DNA of 64,000 nt from Physcomitrium patens (taxonomy: Eukaryota; Streptophyta; Bryopsida; Funariales; Funariaceae). Where the stretch lies: assembly GCF_000002425.4 (NCBI RefSeq), contig NC_037254.1:5363084-5427083 (forward strand), in the 5' to 3' direction. Shown here in pieces: positions 41,648-53,800 of this stretch (position 1 is the first letter of the stretch; each line of letters opens with the position of its first letter). A program made the position numbers and the translations under genes. A model generated the notes under the pieces. It saw nothing but the letters and a program-made list of their open reading frames with translations. It searched no databases and was not told the origin of the DNA.

Positions 41648-43348
41648 TGTTGTATTATGTGTATTTTTGCTTGAAAATGCTTTGGGCATCTATTTGTGGA
41701 AGATAAGTAGAAATCCAATAATAATTCTATCAAGTCTAATAGAGCTTTAAATATACTTTAAGCAATCCTTAATAATCCTAATCAAACTTTAATGAATCCA
41801 AAATAAATTTAAAAGAAGTTATAAAAGAAACACAAAGAAATTTTATATATATATATATATATATCTATATATATTTAAAATAACAAAGAAATTTTAAAGA
41901 AATATAAAAATAAATCTTTGAAGAAATATGAATAATCTTAAAAAAACATAAAAAATTGAAACTTTTTTTTAAAAAAAATCTTTTAAAATATTAAAAAAAT
42001 TCTAAATAAATCTTAAATAAATCCTAATAAAACCTTGATTTAGTCCTAATTGAAATCTTAATAAATCTTAATCAAATCTTAGATCAAATTTTATTTAAAA
42101 TTCTAATTAAAATTATAATAAACTTCAATCAAATCTTAGATCAAATTCTAATGAAATCCTAAACTTTAGACCAACTTTAATAAAATTTTAGTGAAATCCT
42201 AATAAAATTCTAAATTTTTTTTTATCAAATCTTAGTCAAATTTTTATCAAATCTTAGTCAAATTTTTATCAAATCTTAGTCAAATTTTTATCAAACCTAG
42301 AAAAATCCTAAATTCTAATTAAATCCTAAATATTCTCTAATCAAACCTTAGATCTTAAATCAATTCTAATAAATCTTCAATCAAATCTTAAATCTTAAAC
42401 AAATTCTTAAAAAATCCTATAGCAGATTAAAAATTCAATAACTAATGATTGAACTATTAATTTTGAATGAAAATTTGTATACCTTGCAACAACTAAATCA
42501 AAAACAAGTAGAAAAAATTTGAAGAAGATCACATATACCAAATAGATAATAATCCAAAAACTTCGCTTGGGAGTTAGTTGGCCTCCTTTTCCAATCTTGA
42601 TGTTGATATTCTTAAGCTATGATCTCTTACTTTCACCATTCAATTCATTCTAAACTTTTTATTTTTCTTGAAAATCAAGCTAGCTTTCTTAAAGAAAAAT
42701 TGTATTTTATCCAATTAATGGATTGACAAATATCTTAGAAATCCTCACCAGTCTTTAAAATCCTAATTTTTGAGACCATAACCCTCAAAAACCTTCATAC
42801 GCTTCAATCTAACTAATTGATTGACTTCAAATTTTTCACAGATTTATAATAAATACAACAAAAAATTACCTAATTTTTACTTATAATCATACTACAAAAA
42901 TCACAAAATCTTGAAATTTATAAACTTGTTTTTATTTCTCAAAATCCAAACCCACCAAGTATATTATTAAATTTGAAAATCTTTGAAAATCTCAATATTT
43001 ACCCAAATGGCATGAAATTAATTCTTTAAAATATTTCCTTAAATTTTATCTCAAATTCTATTCTCTAATTTATAAAAGAATCCTACAGTCATTATAGGTG
43101 CATGGTTTTGTACCTTGGGATATGATTTTGACGCAAGTTAATAATTGGTCCTCTTTATATATCAATTTTTGGTAATTTGAAATATATTTTTTATTTTAAT
43201 TTATTATTAATAGTTTTTAAACATACTTATATCAACTTCTTATTTCATTTACTTTGATTTGGATTTTTTATGCTTCAACAAAAAAAAATTCTGTTCTACA
43301 AAAAGTAGTATTAAGATTAAAATTTATATTACTTTTTTATTATTTATC
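41648..43348 (+). repeat. Family C LTR, copy 2 (3' end cut)
   Basis: Starts TGTTGTATTATGTG and aligns with 5634-7240. The minisatellite occupies about 42000-42420 and includes three and a half perfect 22-bp units at 42222-42296. The end is replaced by a family A LTR at 43349. It lies about 300 bp downstream of the family D remnant, so C may be the LTR of D; this is inference. Confidence 0.7.
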
Positions 43349-43812
43349 TATCATAAATATACATAGGTATTCTAATAAATACCTATATGATTAGATAGAA
43401 GTAGGTAAAAATAGATAAAATTAGGTTGATTGATACATTACAAACTTGGTCAACAAGTTAACTATGTATTGGTAGCTTGAAAAATAAGCTAATTATATGG
43501 TGCACATTTAGAAAACTTGCCTTTCAAGTTAAGATACATGTCTTCCAAAATCAATACGTTTTAGAAGTCCTATAGGACATTGCCACATAGTTCCTAGTTA
43601 AGATTATATATGGAGATAAGAGTGAAGCTTTCTTCATTTTTGTCAATATCTTTCTAATCCTTAGTCTGATTTCAAGACTTTTTAAATTTCTTATTTTTGG
43701 CAATAGCCATTATAGTTTAATATTATATCATCTTTGAATGACTTTCTAGTTCTCTTTAGTAACACAAGAGCGTAGTAAGGATTTTCTTTCTGTGAGATTT
43801 ATATTCTTGATA
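43349..43812 (+). repeat. Family A LTR (plus), internally deleted
   Basis: Begins TATCATAAATATACATA, aligned with TGTCACGGACATACATA. It lacks the block around the AAGCTTCTTAGAAGC region and keeps the palindrome array (AACTTGGTCAACAAGTT at about 43445) and a decayed TATA/hairpin. Ends near ATTCTTGATA. Confidence 0.75.
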
Positions 43813-44067
43813 ATTTGACAAAATTACTAACTTATTATTTTTTTCTAATTTTAGAAGTAAATGGATTACTCCTTTTCTATTGTTGTATTTTAAAGATTAT
43901 AGATCATCCATCTTTAAATAAAAAATATTATTTTTTAATACTAATATTTTTCTTGAAGAGAATAGATTATCCTTGTAGAAATTTTTATTTATTATTAGAA
44001 GTTGTAAATTATCTTCTTTTAATTTAAATTTTAAATTTATTTAAGTTATTTATAAAAAGGAAAGATT
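43813..44067 (+). other. Family A leader
   Basis: Aligns with 60813-61064 between LTR and gag. A 70-codon open frame here (43815-44027) is a T-rich artefact. Confidence 0.6.
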
Positions 44068-44875
44068 ATGGATGCTACACTCAGAAGAGCTGAGAATAGA
44101 TTTACAAGTATTACAGATCTTCATGATCTTATCAATATTATAAGAATAAAAATTTCATATATTTCCAACATGAATTATAGAGATATTATGCCTACACTTA
44201 TGGAAGAAGTTCAGAGTCTACAACAAAAAATTGTGTAGTTGAAGGAAGCAAGTAGATTGACCTCACAACCAAATCGAGAGAATTTTTCTTCTATAAGTAT
44301 GATGCGAACAAGAATTAGTGTGCTTGAGAAGTTTGATGGAATAAGATCAAAATTTCAAGGATTTCTTCAACAAGTCAAGCTCTATCTAAGGTTGCATCGC
44401 TTCTAATTCCTCGATGGATTTACTCAAGTTGGATTCATAGGTGCACTTCTATCAAGAAGTCATTTCTCTTGATTTGCATCTTTAATAGAAAAAGATTCAT
44501 GACTCTTTTATGATTTGAATTCATTCTTAAAAGTGTATACGCTCACATTTGGAAAAGTGATAAAAAAAGAGTAGCAAAGACCAAGCTCTTATCTTTATGG
44601 TAAATATCATAGTGTCATGTGGCATGATTTATAATTTGAGAATATATAGGATATTTAGCCATAGAGAGTTTAACTTTGGCTTCTATATGATGTTTTAGCT
44701 TCCAAAAATCCCTTTATTTGCACAAAAGTTCAAAATATAATAAAACCTTTCAAAATTTTTTCTTCCTACAAAAGATATTTTTATCCTAAAGTTAAAAAAT
44801 TCATATCTCTTGATCAAGGCCAAAACCAATGCAAATTGATATGGTAAATTTCAAATCCTTCATAGAGTAGGAAAA
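44068..44875 (+). pseudogene. Family A gag, 3'-truncated
   Basis: ATG at 44068 (MDATLRRAENRFTSITDLHD). It includes the VLEKFDGIRSKFQGFLQQVK region (near 44325), then many stops. It ends where it would reach the CCHC knuckle and is joined directly to a family A LTR in the opposite orientation. Confidence 0.8.
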
Positions 44876-45397
44876 CTATCAAGGATATGAATCTTGAAGA
44901 AAGGAAATCCTCAATACACTCTTGTGCCACTGAAAAGAAGTAAAAAGTCATTCAAAGATGATATGATATTAAACTAGAATTGCTATTGCCAAAAACAAGA
45001 AGATTAGAAAGTCTTAGAACAAGACTAAGGACTAAAAAGACATCGACAAGAGTGAAGAAGGCTTCATTGTTGCCTCCATATATACTCTTTAAATAAGAGC
45101 TACATAGCACTATTCTATATGACCTCTAACATGTATTGATTTTACTAGCCACATGTCTAAACTTATAAGGTAAGTTATCTATGTATATGCCATGTAGTTA
45201 ACTTGTTCCACAAGCTACTAACATATGATTAACTTGTTAACCAAATTGCTATCTTATAAATACATCTAAAATCAAAACCGCATCTATGAAGCCTCTAGGA
45301 AGTTTTACTAAAAGACTTTATAAAATTAATCTATATTTACTTACTTCTACTTTATCATATAAGTAAATATTGGAATAAATGTATATAATCGTTATCA
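44876..45397 (-). repeat. Family A LTR, minus strand
   Basis: Reverse complement of the LTR. Its 3' terminus (minus-strand CCTTGATA) is at 44876 and its 5' terminus (TGATAACG) at about 45397. It is closest to the 60264 LTR. Neither a polypurine tract nor ORF3 follows its 5' end. Confidence 0.75.
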
Positions 45398-46640
45398 TAT
45401 TATAAATACTTATAATATGTAAAAATTAATTAAAAAATATTATATGATAATAAATCTAGATGTGTGTTAGAGTAGTTAGTAGATTAAATTAAAAGGAGTT
45501 GGTATAAGAAACTTTACTTTGTTTTTTTTATTATTTTTGATTTTGGCATTAAAAAAAATATAAAATCTAAATGTTTAGTATGAAGCCTTGAGAGAAGGTG
45601 GAAGCTTTAGGATGAAAATCTAAACTAGTAGGAGACTAATTGGGAGGGATGAAAGTAAGGCATGGTCAGATGAAGGCAAGGAATGGAGAACTTCATCCCT
45701 ATTGGTCAAATATCATACCCAATGGGCTTTGAGGAGGCTTAATAAGGATTTCGGCAACTTCAAAGAAGGCATTTGGGAATTAGAAGCCATGATTGTAAAT
45801 TTTAGGATTTGAAATATAATTTTTGTACAAAAATTAGAAGATTTGGAATTAAGGTGAAGAAGATATAACCATTTGAAGTTAAGGTATTAATTTAAGACAT
45901 ATTATTACTCTTTTGAAGATATGAGGAGTTTTATGGCAACTTTTGAAGATCAGAAGGTACGGCTAGAACAAAAATTTCAAGGCCTACATCTCTCATGAAA
46001 GAATTATTGCTTTTGGAGTTCATATGAAGGTATTATAGGGAGTTGAATACAACACTTCCAAATCAAAGGTAGTAAGTGAATGGTTTCATTTTTAGTTATA
46101 TATGGAGCCATAAATTGAGTTTTTAGACAAATTTTTGACTCAAACTTTTTGAAGAATGTAAAATTTTGTATTAAAAAGCTATATATATAAAATTCGTGGT
46201 ATTTGAACTTATATTTTGTGAGATATAAAAAAAATTACACGCAAGTGTATAAAATAAAGGGTTTAAAGTAACTATTAGAATTTTCAAGTTATATCAAGAT
46301 CTGCAATGAATTTATGGTTAAAGTTTATTAAAAAATTAATAAGAATATATTAGTATCTCATGTAAAATTTGAGTTTGTTTGGATGGACAGATTAGAAAAT
46401 ATGAGGTGTTGAAGTTTAGAAAATTTTCTACATAAGGATATATAAGGTTTTAGAGGATTTTATCATATTTTGGATGTTGTTGGTTACTTGAGGCTTATGT
46501 ATTTGGTGTAATTGCTCAAAAAGGGAAATTTTATATATAAAATTGATCTTTCTTATTTCAAGACTTGATTGAGTAATTAGTGACAACAAAGAGCCCAGTG
46601 CTTTCTTGAGGCAAATTCTTTCTATCCCGAAACCATGACA
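45398..46640 (-). repeat. Probable LTR of gypsy subfamily E, minus strand
   Basis: The minus strand from 46640 begins TGTCATGGTTTCGGGATAG directly after a polypurine tract (GAAGGAAAGGTAA), which is how an LTR starts. It is unlike the family A LTR beyond the first 8 bp. The far end is not certain; TGTGTGTTAG at 45461 would give a CA-ended LTR of about 1180 bp. No ORF. Confidence 0.5.
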
Positions 46641-46974
46641 TTACCTTTCCTTCTACGGATAAGTTTCATGAGGAGTAGTCATCATCTTTCATGAATCTTT
46701 ATAATTCTTCATCTTGATTTTAATAGATGTTGTTGATGAAAGGCCTCAATCTTCTATATTACATTTGTAAGATTCTTTGATGGCTCCTATATGCATTCAT
46801 TAATATCATATCTATGTCAATGAACAAGATATTCCAACTTATTTTAGCGCCGCCTATAGTCTAAGACTTCTTCCACTTCGAATTCTTGATTATTATCTAC
46901 TTCTATAGGAGGAGGTGGCATTTGTCTTCTTCTCAAAATATTCATTATATAATACAGCTTAAGAACAAATACAT
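46641..46974 (-). pseudogene. Subfamily E pol end (chromodomain) without ORF3, minus strand
   Basis: Minus-strand homology to the copy 1 chromodomain gene (4250-4467). The pol stop is followed after about 80 bp by the polypurine tract and LTR. The ORF3 interval of family A is absent. Interrupted on the right by a family C LTR. Confidence 0.75.
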
Positions 46975-48840
46975 TGTCGTGTTGTAATACAACTATAAGG
47001 TAAAAGATGATAATATGGATCTTATTATAGAAGAGCCAAGTTAAAAGAAAAAGTAGAAAAATATGGATAAAAGATAGGATGGTAGTATAACTTTTAGTAG
47101 TAATGCTACTGTTTTAGAAAAAATAGCTTCTACTTACTTTGTAGAGCCAAAAATAAGACAAAATATGGTAGATTGGAAATATAAATAATATAGAAATCTT
47201 TACAAGGAAGTTAAGAGTAAATTCTATTAAAAATTACTTAAAAAAAACTAGATGTTAATATCTAAAGAGGGCTGGTTATGAACTAGGGTTGAAATCAGAC
47301 CCTAAGGCACAAAACCAAGTCTTGACGATGACTCCAAGACTCTTTGGCAAATTGAAGAATAGGATTTGATAGCAGATTGAATAAGGTTTCTATAGGCATT
47401 GATTTTGGGTGATTTGAAGTTGTTATGACTTTGTAAGAGCTTTGCAAAGTCAAGGTTTGTTTTGGATGACTTGGATTTTATGAAATAAAATAGGGTTTAC
47501 ATTTTGAGTGATTTCAAGAGTTTTGTAATAGATCTACAAGTAAAAATTTGTGGATTTATGGTTATAGTTGGGTTTAAAATTTATTATGAATTTGACCTTG
47601 ATCTAATGGTTGAATTGAGGAATATTGAGGTTTAAGTGGGTCAAAGTCTTAGAAAGTAGAATTTTAGGTCTAGTGAGGGTTTTTAAGATTTCTTGCAATC
47701 TGCTAGTTGTATTGGAATGAAACTTATGTGAGAGAATATTAGACTTGTTTTTCTATGTATATGAAAATTTTGAGATCAATCGAATGGTGCAAAGAAGTGA
47801 AATTGGCTCTGGAAGATTAGCATCAAGGTTGGAGAAGGAGGTCGACCAATACCTGAGCACGTTTTTAAGGTTATCGTCTATTTTGTAATTTCGATCCTCT
47901 TCAAATTTTTTGTGATTGTTTTTAACTTAATTTTTAAGAAGTATGCAAAATTTGAGTTAAGATCAATGGTTTAATTCTTAGTTATTGAGGTTTAAATCTG
48001 TTGTAGGAATTACTAGGATTTGGATAGGAATTGGTTTAGGATTAAGATTTGGTTTAGGATTTGATTAGGGTTTGGTTTAGGGTTTAGGATTTATTTAGGA
48101 TTTGATTTAGGATTAGGATTTGGTTTACGGTTAGATTTTGATTTAGGATTTGGATTAGAATTTAGGATTTGGTTAGGATTTATTTAGGGTTTAGAGTTTG
48201 ATTTAGGGTTTGGATTAGGGTTTGGTTTAGGGTTTAGGATCTAGGATTTGATTTAGGATTTGGTTAGAATTTTATTTAGGATTTAGGATTTGGATAGGGT
48301 TTAGTTTAGGGTTTAGGATTTGGATTAGAATTTGGTTTAGGGTTTAGGGTTTAATTAGGATTTTATTTAGGGTTTAGGATGTGATTAGGATTTGATTTAG
48401 GATTTAGGATTTGGATTAGGATTTGGATTAGAGTTTGGTTAGGATTTGGTTTAGGATTTGGTTGGGATTTGATTTAAGATTTGTTTAGGGTTTGATTTAG
48501 GATTTAAGATTTTATTAGGATTTAAGATTTAATTAATTTTGGCCTAAAGTTTGAATGAAGTTCAATAGGATTTTAACTAGAATTAAATTATGATTGAATT
48601 GAGATGTATTTGAGTGATATTTGTGATCCTTCTAATATTTTTTTAAGACTTCTTATTGTTTGTTTGAAATTTCTTTGAGGTTTTTTTGAATTTGATTAAG
48701 CTTGCTTAGCATTATTATGGTCTAATTAGAGCATTGTTAGTATTCTATTAGAATTAGGAGTTTTTTATTGCAATTTCTATTCTTCCTTCCACAGCCTGGT
48801 GCTTGGAGCATTCTTAAGCAAGACTTCATGTATTATAACA
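46975..48840 (-). repeat. Family C solo LTR, copy 3, inserted in subfamily E pol
   Basis: Inverted relative to copies 1 and 2. The plus strand runs from TGTCGTGTTGTAATACAAC to ...TATTATAACA. ACAT flanks both ends (46971-46974 and 48841-48844), a possible short target duplication. Subfamily E pol continues on both sides. The region at 48000-48540 contains repeated TTTAGG/TTTAGGG units. Confidence 0.75.
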
Positions 48841-49673
48841 ACATGAAAAATATGGTGGATCTTCATAGATTCTAATAGATGTAATTGATAATCAACATGA
48901 TTGATTTGTTTACAAATAGAAAAAGGTCCCAGCCTACAATAGTCCAACTTTTCACAAGGACAAGTAATCTTGATATTATGACAAAGTAGCCATATCTTAT
49001 CACCTATGTTAAATTTTGGTTGGTCTTTGCGATAGGGATCTCTGTTGGTTTTTTGCCATCCTTGAGCTTCTTTTAATTGTATCTTCATTGTTGCATATAG
49101 TTTTGATAAATGATTTGCTAAATCTTTTGTAGTAAGATTATCAAATTTTAAAAAGTCAAAAGTATCAAGTCATGGATGATAACCATAATTGGAAAAAAAA
49201 GGTGTTTATTAAGTAGAAGAATGTACCAAATTATTGTATGCAAACTCTGCCAGTTACAAAAGAGTTGTCCAATTATCTTGATGATAGTTAATGGTACACC
49301 TCAAATACTGCTCCAAAATTTGATTTATCCGTTCCATTTGCTTATCAGTTTGAGGATGAAAAGATGAAGAGAGCTTTATATCCACCTTTGGAATCTTGAA
49401 TAGGATTCTTTAAAATCTTGATACAAATTTAGTCCTCATATTTAATAAAATATCCTTTAGCAATCCATGATAGCAATAGATATTGTCAATGAAAAGCTTA
49501 GCTATTTTTTCACTTAAAATAGATTTTGTACATGGTAAAAAATATGCCAATTTGGTGAAATGATCTACGATTACAAATATGAAATCATATGAACTTGAGA
49601 CTAGAAGTTCCATGATAAAATCCATAGAAATGGAAACCATGGTTGTTTTGGAATTGATAACATTTATAGAAGT
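48841..49673 (-). pseudogene. Subfamily E integrase fragment, minus strand
   Basis: Two partly open minus frames: 49088-48777 (FNIGDKIWLL, DYCRLGPFSI, KIHHIFHV, which is the integrase C-terminal domain) and 49640-49410 (SMDFIMELLVSSSYDFIFV, VDHFTKLAYFLPCTKS, NMRTKFVSRF, the catalytic core). Stops and frameshifts lie between. Broken off at about 49673, where family B begins. Confidence 0.85.
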
Positions 49674-50124
49674 TATAAATCACTGGGTATGATCAAGAAC
49701 TTAGGAATTAAGACTAGTAGAATTAATTATATTCTAAATTTTGAAGTGGTGAAGCTGAAAGAAGAAGAAGGCAATTATTTACTCTTATTAGGCCAAAGGT
49801 TTTTGAAGAAATGTGGGGGTATTATAAATTAGTTATCAAAAATACCTTACTTCATTTATGGACCTCAAGAAAATAAAATAAGTATATTAATTAAGCCAAC
49901 ATTGCTTGTAAAATGATGCCAAAAAAAGATAGTAATACAAAAAAGTTCTAAATCTTTGTTAGTGGGATCTTCCACAAACTTGGGACTTATTAAGTATATT
50001 GGACTAAGCTTATATGCTTATAAGGATGATGGAACTTTTGCACAGTGGTTAGCAAAAAATCCCTATTTAGAAGATGAACAACATGTACACTTTTTAGAAA
50101 CAATATCAATCATGGAAGAGCCTT

Positions 50125-50164
<40 letters not shown>

Positions 50165-50621
50165 AGATATGGCTATATTGATTGAGGACGTGGAAGAAAA
50201 AAAAGCCTTTCGATTTAAAATATATTGTAAAGAATTGAAAGAGTTGTAAGCTCTAATACAAGATGAAGACATTCAACCTTTTTTACACTTAAAGAAAATT
50301 TCAAGTGTAGTCCAAGAGAGGTTGAATTATTCTAGATTAGTAAATGTTAGATTAGAGCAAATGGAAGCTTTAGATAAATTTAGAAGAATGGCAACCCAAA
50401 ATGTTGAGGCCATTCAATGGCAGAAGAAAGCAACTTTTGACAAAAAGATTATAAAGAAGGCATTGGAGCCTGATATGTGGATCATGCTTCAAGATGCAAG
50501 AAAAATGGAATTCTCAAAAAAATTTGATGCCTTATGGATTGGCTTTTATATTGTGGTGGATGTCTCCACCAAAAACTCTCTAAAATTGAAGACCTTAGAT
50601 GTCTCATTATTTCCTACATGA
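49674..50621 (+). pseudogene. Gypsy family B: protease end joined to integrase end
   Basis: 49674-50120 reads SLGMIKNLGIKTSRINYILN, LLLLGQRFLKK and FIYGPQENKI, the region following the protease core of a non-chromodomain plant gypsy. After a T36 tract come 50165-50621 with NVRLEQMEALDKFRRMATQN and MWIMLQDARKMEFSKKFDAL, the integrase C-terminal region. RT and RNase H are missing between them, so this copy has a large internal deletion. It ends with a pol stop at 50619-50621. Confidence 0.7.
50129..50164 (+). repeat. T36 homopolymer
   Basis: Uninterrupted thymines inside the family B remnant, at the junction between protease-proximal and integrase-proximal parts. Confidence 0.95.
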
Positions 50622-50733
50622 ATAATAAGAAAACGTTGTAACAAATATAAAGTATAACCATTGAAAAAAAATTCTTCTATAGATCATATCTTATCAATGT
50701 CAAATAGTATATTGGAGAGAAAAAGGGGAGCTA

Positions 50734-53700
50734 TGAAGGTCAACATTAATCAACCCTCAAGGATGGTTCATTGAAGATTTAATAGCAATCACAAAGTTGA
50801 AATACCAACTAAATACCTCTCTTTATAATATTCTTGTTATATCTCAAAATTTTCTTCTTCTTTTCTTCCTCTCTTTTTCTTCTTATTTTTAAACAAGGAT
50901 GTTAATATTATAAAGTTAAGTATGATAGTATGATTTATATGGTATTCATATATTTATTAAAAGTACATAAAAATAAAATATAATATGAGTATTCTTCCAT
51001 GTGTTAGGTCCCAGACAAAGTGTAGAGAGCATTGAGTGAGTAATTTTCATCTTTTGCTTTCACTATTCAATCTTATATCACTTCCTTAACTTATATTAGA
51101 TGGTTTTAGATAAGTTAGGTTCAAATCTCTAAGAAAAGGGCATTGCTTTTCATATAATAATTAATGTCTTTTTATTCTATTATTCTTTTTTTGTTTTTAC
51201 TTTCTCTCTTTTAATCCAAATCCACTCTAAAAGAAGAGGAAGGACAATTGAAATAATTTATTATCTACAAGTCAAAACTAGCTCTAACAAGAAAAGACAT
51301 GGTTATTTTTATTCTTTATTTTTTAAATTCTAATTATTTTTATAAGTACTCTAAACCAATACCAATTGAAAAAGGAGGATGGTTTCAATACTTCTTAATT
51401 ATAATAACAACCAACTCCTATTAGAATAGTTAGAATTTAATATAAGAGTTCTTTAATATGACTTTATTGTTATAAGAGCCTTCTCTTTAAGATTTTATAT
51501 TAATCGAGTGTCTTTGGACAAGACACTATTCTCATTAGCAAGAAAATCATAGATCCGTTCTATTTGTGTGGCAAATAACCCATAGATGGTGCACCACATG
51601 TGAGCTCTTATTTATGCTCTAAAATTTTATTTTTTAATTTCTTCTTATTTTATGATAATTAAGCATCTAGATTACAATTTATATAAGTAGAATTTGGTTT
51701 TATCAAATTATTAGGATTATAACTTTTGATGGTATAAATCCTAACATGATTCCTTAAATTAGATTAATTAAGACCAAAATGATAAAGATTAGAAAATTAA
51801 AACAAGAATTTGATTAATTTTAATAATTTAGAGGTCGTTAGTCATTGCTTTAAAGGTTGATTGAAAGCCTATGAGTTCACCTACAATCATTTCATATGAT
51901 TTAGAGTGAATTAAAATTAGAACTTTCTCAAAGATTTAGTGAAGTTTGTCGATGATGGTTTTGAAGCTTTTTCTTCAATTTCAATAAATCCAAGTAGAAA
52001 AGTAGTTTTTTTCAATTATTGGATGCTTTTAAATGCAACAATGGCATTGGAATCACCCCATGGAGTAAAAAAAAACAAGATCAGCACCTTTTCCTCTAAC
52101 ATACAAGTGGAGCAATGAAACTTTTATTTTTGAAGGATTTTACAATAATTTCTAAAATTTTTAGAAGTAAAAACTTTCATAAAAATTTCAAATAAACATA
52201 TATAGAGGCATCTAAGTAGTCAATCTTAGCATAAAAAGGTATTTTGAATACAATGAAAAGTTAGATTTATTAAAAATTATTTTTTTGACCACTTACAATA
52301 GCTATCAGCCTTGATAACAAAATTAGCTTTTAGATGAATGAAGGCCGTAGATCTAGATTAAAGATCTTAAAAATCAAAGGTGGAGATGCAACTACCCTTC
52401 CATGAGTTTCTACTTAATTATATAAGATAGGCTTGGTTTTCCAAGCCCTCTTTCTCTCCTCTTTTGGTGAAGGGCAAAGCCATACCAAAATTTGGCCAAA
52501 AACCCTAATCTTAATTTCATTAAGATTTTAAAATCTCATTATGAACTTTTTTGATGGGTGTGCATGGATTTTTAGTTGTGAATTATAGTCATTGGATTTT
52601 AAAACATGCTTCATTGTGGTAGATAGCTCCTTTGGCCTCGTAAGTATTTTGAGGGTTTCAAGAGCCTAAGATTTTCCTCAATCAATCATTAATTTTTTTA
52701 TTTTTCAATGTAAAATTCTTTTTAATTGAATATTTTTCTATTAGCTTTCCAATAAGATAAGACTCACTCAATTTGGAGTTGAATTGAATTTTTGGTGAAA
52801 TTTTGAGTGCAAGGGAGTCGACTTTTTGCAGTTTGGATTAATCAAGTTTGGAAAGGCATTTCTCAGTGCCTTATAATTGAAATCAATTGAAATTTTGGGA
52901 GCATTGAGCTTCATAAGCTAAGCTTTGAAAGGCATAAGTTTTGCTAGATTTAAAGACAATTTGGATTCTTAGCGAATTTCTAAGTGAAGGGGGTTGGTCG
53001 CCACAGCAGTTTGGATCACTCAATCTCAAAGGAGCAATTCTCACGATTGGATTATTAGATTGCAACGAAATTTGTTGGAACAAGAGTGTCTTTGAGTTAA
53101 CCTTGCAACAAACTATATATCATTTAATTTGGAGCTAGTTAAAATTTTTGGTAAATTTTGGAGTAGAAGAGGGTTGCTGCCCTCAATCATTGGATGTTGT
53201 CAATGTACCTTTGCTTATACCTCTCTTATTTTATTTTTACTTTTATCTTCACAATGACTTGTAATCTCCACATTTCAACTTTTGGCTAATAAATTTTAAG
53301 TTTTAAGTTTTAACCTTTAATATTCTCACTTTAACATTTAATTTTAACATTTAATTTTAATATTTAATTTTAACTTTTAACTTTATTTTAAACTTTTAAA
53401 TTTAATTTTTAACTTTAACTTTTAAAATTTAACTTTTAACTTGAAATTTTAACTTGAAATTTTAAATTTAATTTTCACCTTTAATTCTTTAATTTAACTT
53501 TTAACTTTTAATTTCAACTTAAACTTAAGTTTTTATTCTTATTATAAATTAATAGTAATAAATAAATGAATTATTTTTATCATTTTTTCATAGAGAATTT
53601 TATTTATTATTTTTATTTAATATTGGTAACCATTTCTTGAAAGGCATTAATTTTAATTGAACTACAAACACCGTCATTTAAATTAACTTAACAATTTCAT

Positions 53701-53777
53701 AATTGAGAGTTCTTCCATTCTATCTCTTGAGTTCGTTGTGTAGTACTAATTCCATAGAGTGGTGGATTTTAGGCTCA
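50734..53777 (+). repeat. Putative 3 kb LTR of gypsy family B
   Basis: Bounded on the left by pol end and a purine tract (GGAGAGAAAAAGGGGAGC, about 50713-50730), on the right by a primer-binding-like site. Starts TGAAGGTCAACATT, ends GGCTCA. Non-coding. The part at 53280-53530 is a degenerate TTTTAACTTTTAA repeat. No second copy is in the window, so this could also be one LTR plus unrelated insertions. Confidence 0.45.
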
Positions 53778-53780
53778 TAT

Positions 53781-53800
53781 TTTGGTGCATTTACTGGGAG
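53781..53800 (+). other. Candidate tRNA-Asp-type primer binding site of family B
   Basis: TTTGGTGCATTTACTGGGAG resembles TGGCGCCGTTGCCGGGGA, the Athila/Tat-type site complementary to tRNA-Asp. Most mismatches are C-to-T or G-to-A changes. Confidence 0.45.

Noticed and set aside
48000..48540. Degenerate TTTAGGG array as a chromosome end or true interstitial telomere
   Set aside because: The array is internal to a repeat found three times in the window with unrelated flanks, so it belongs to the family C LTR.
53250..53530. CRISPR-like or satellite array
   Set aside because: The TTTTAACTTTTAA units are degenerate with no unique spacers; simple AT-rich repeat within an LTR-like region.
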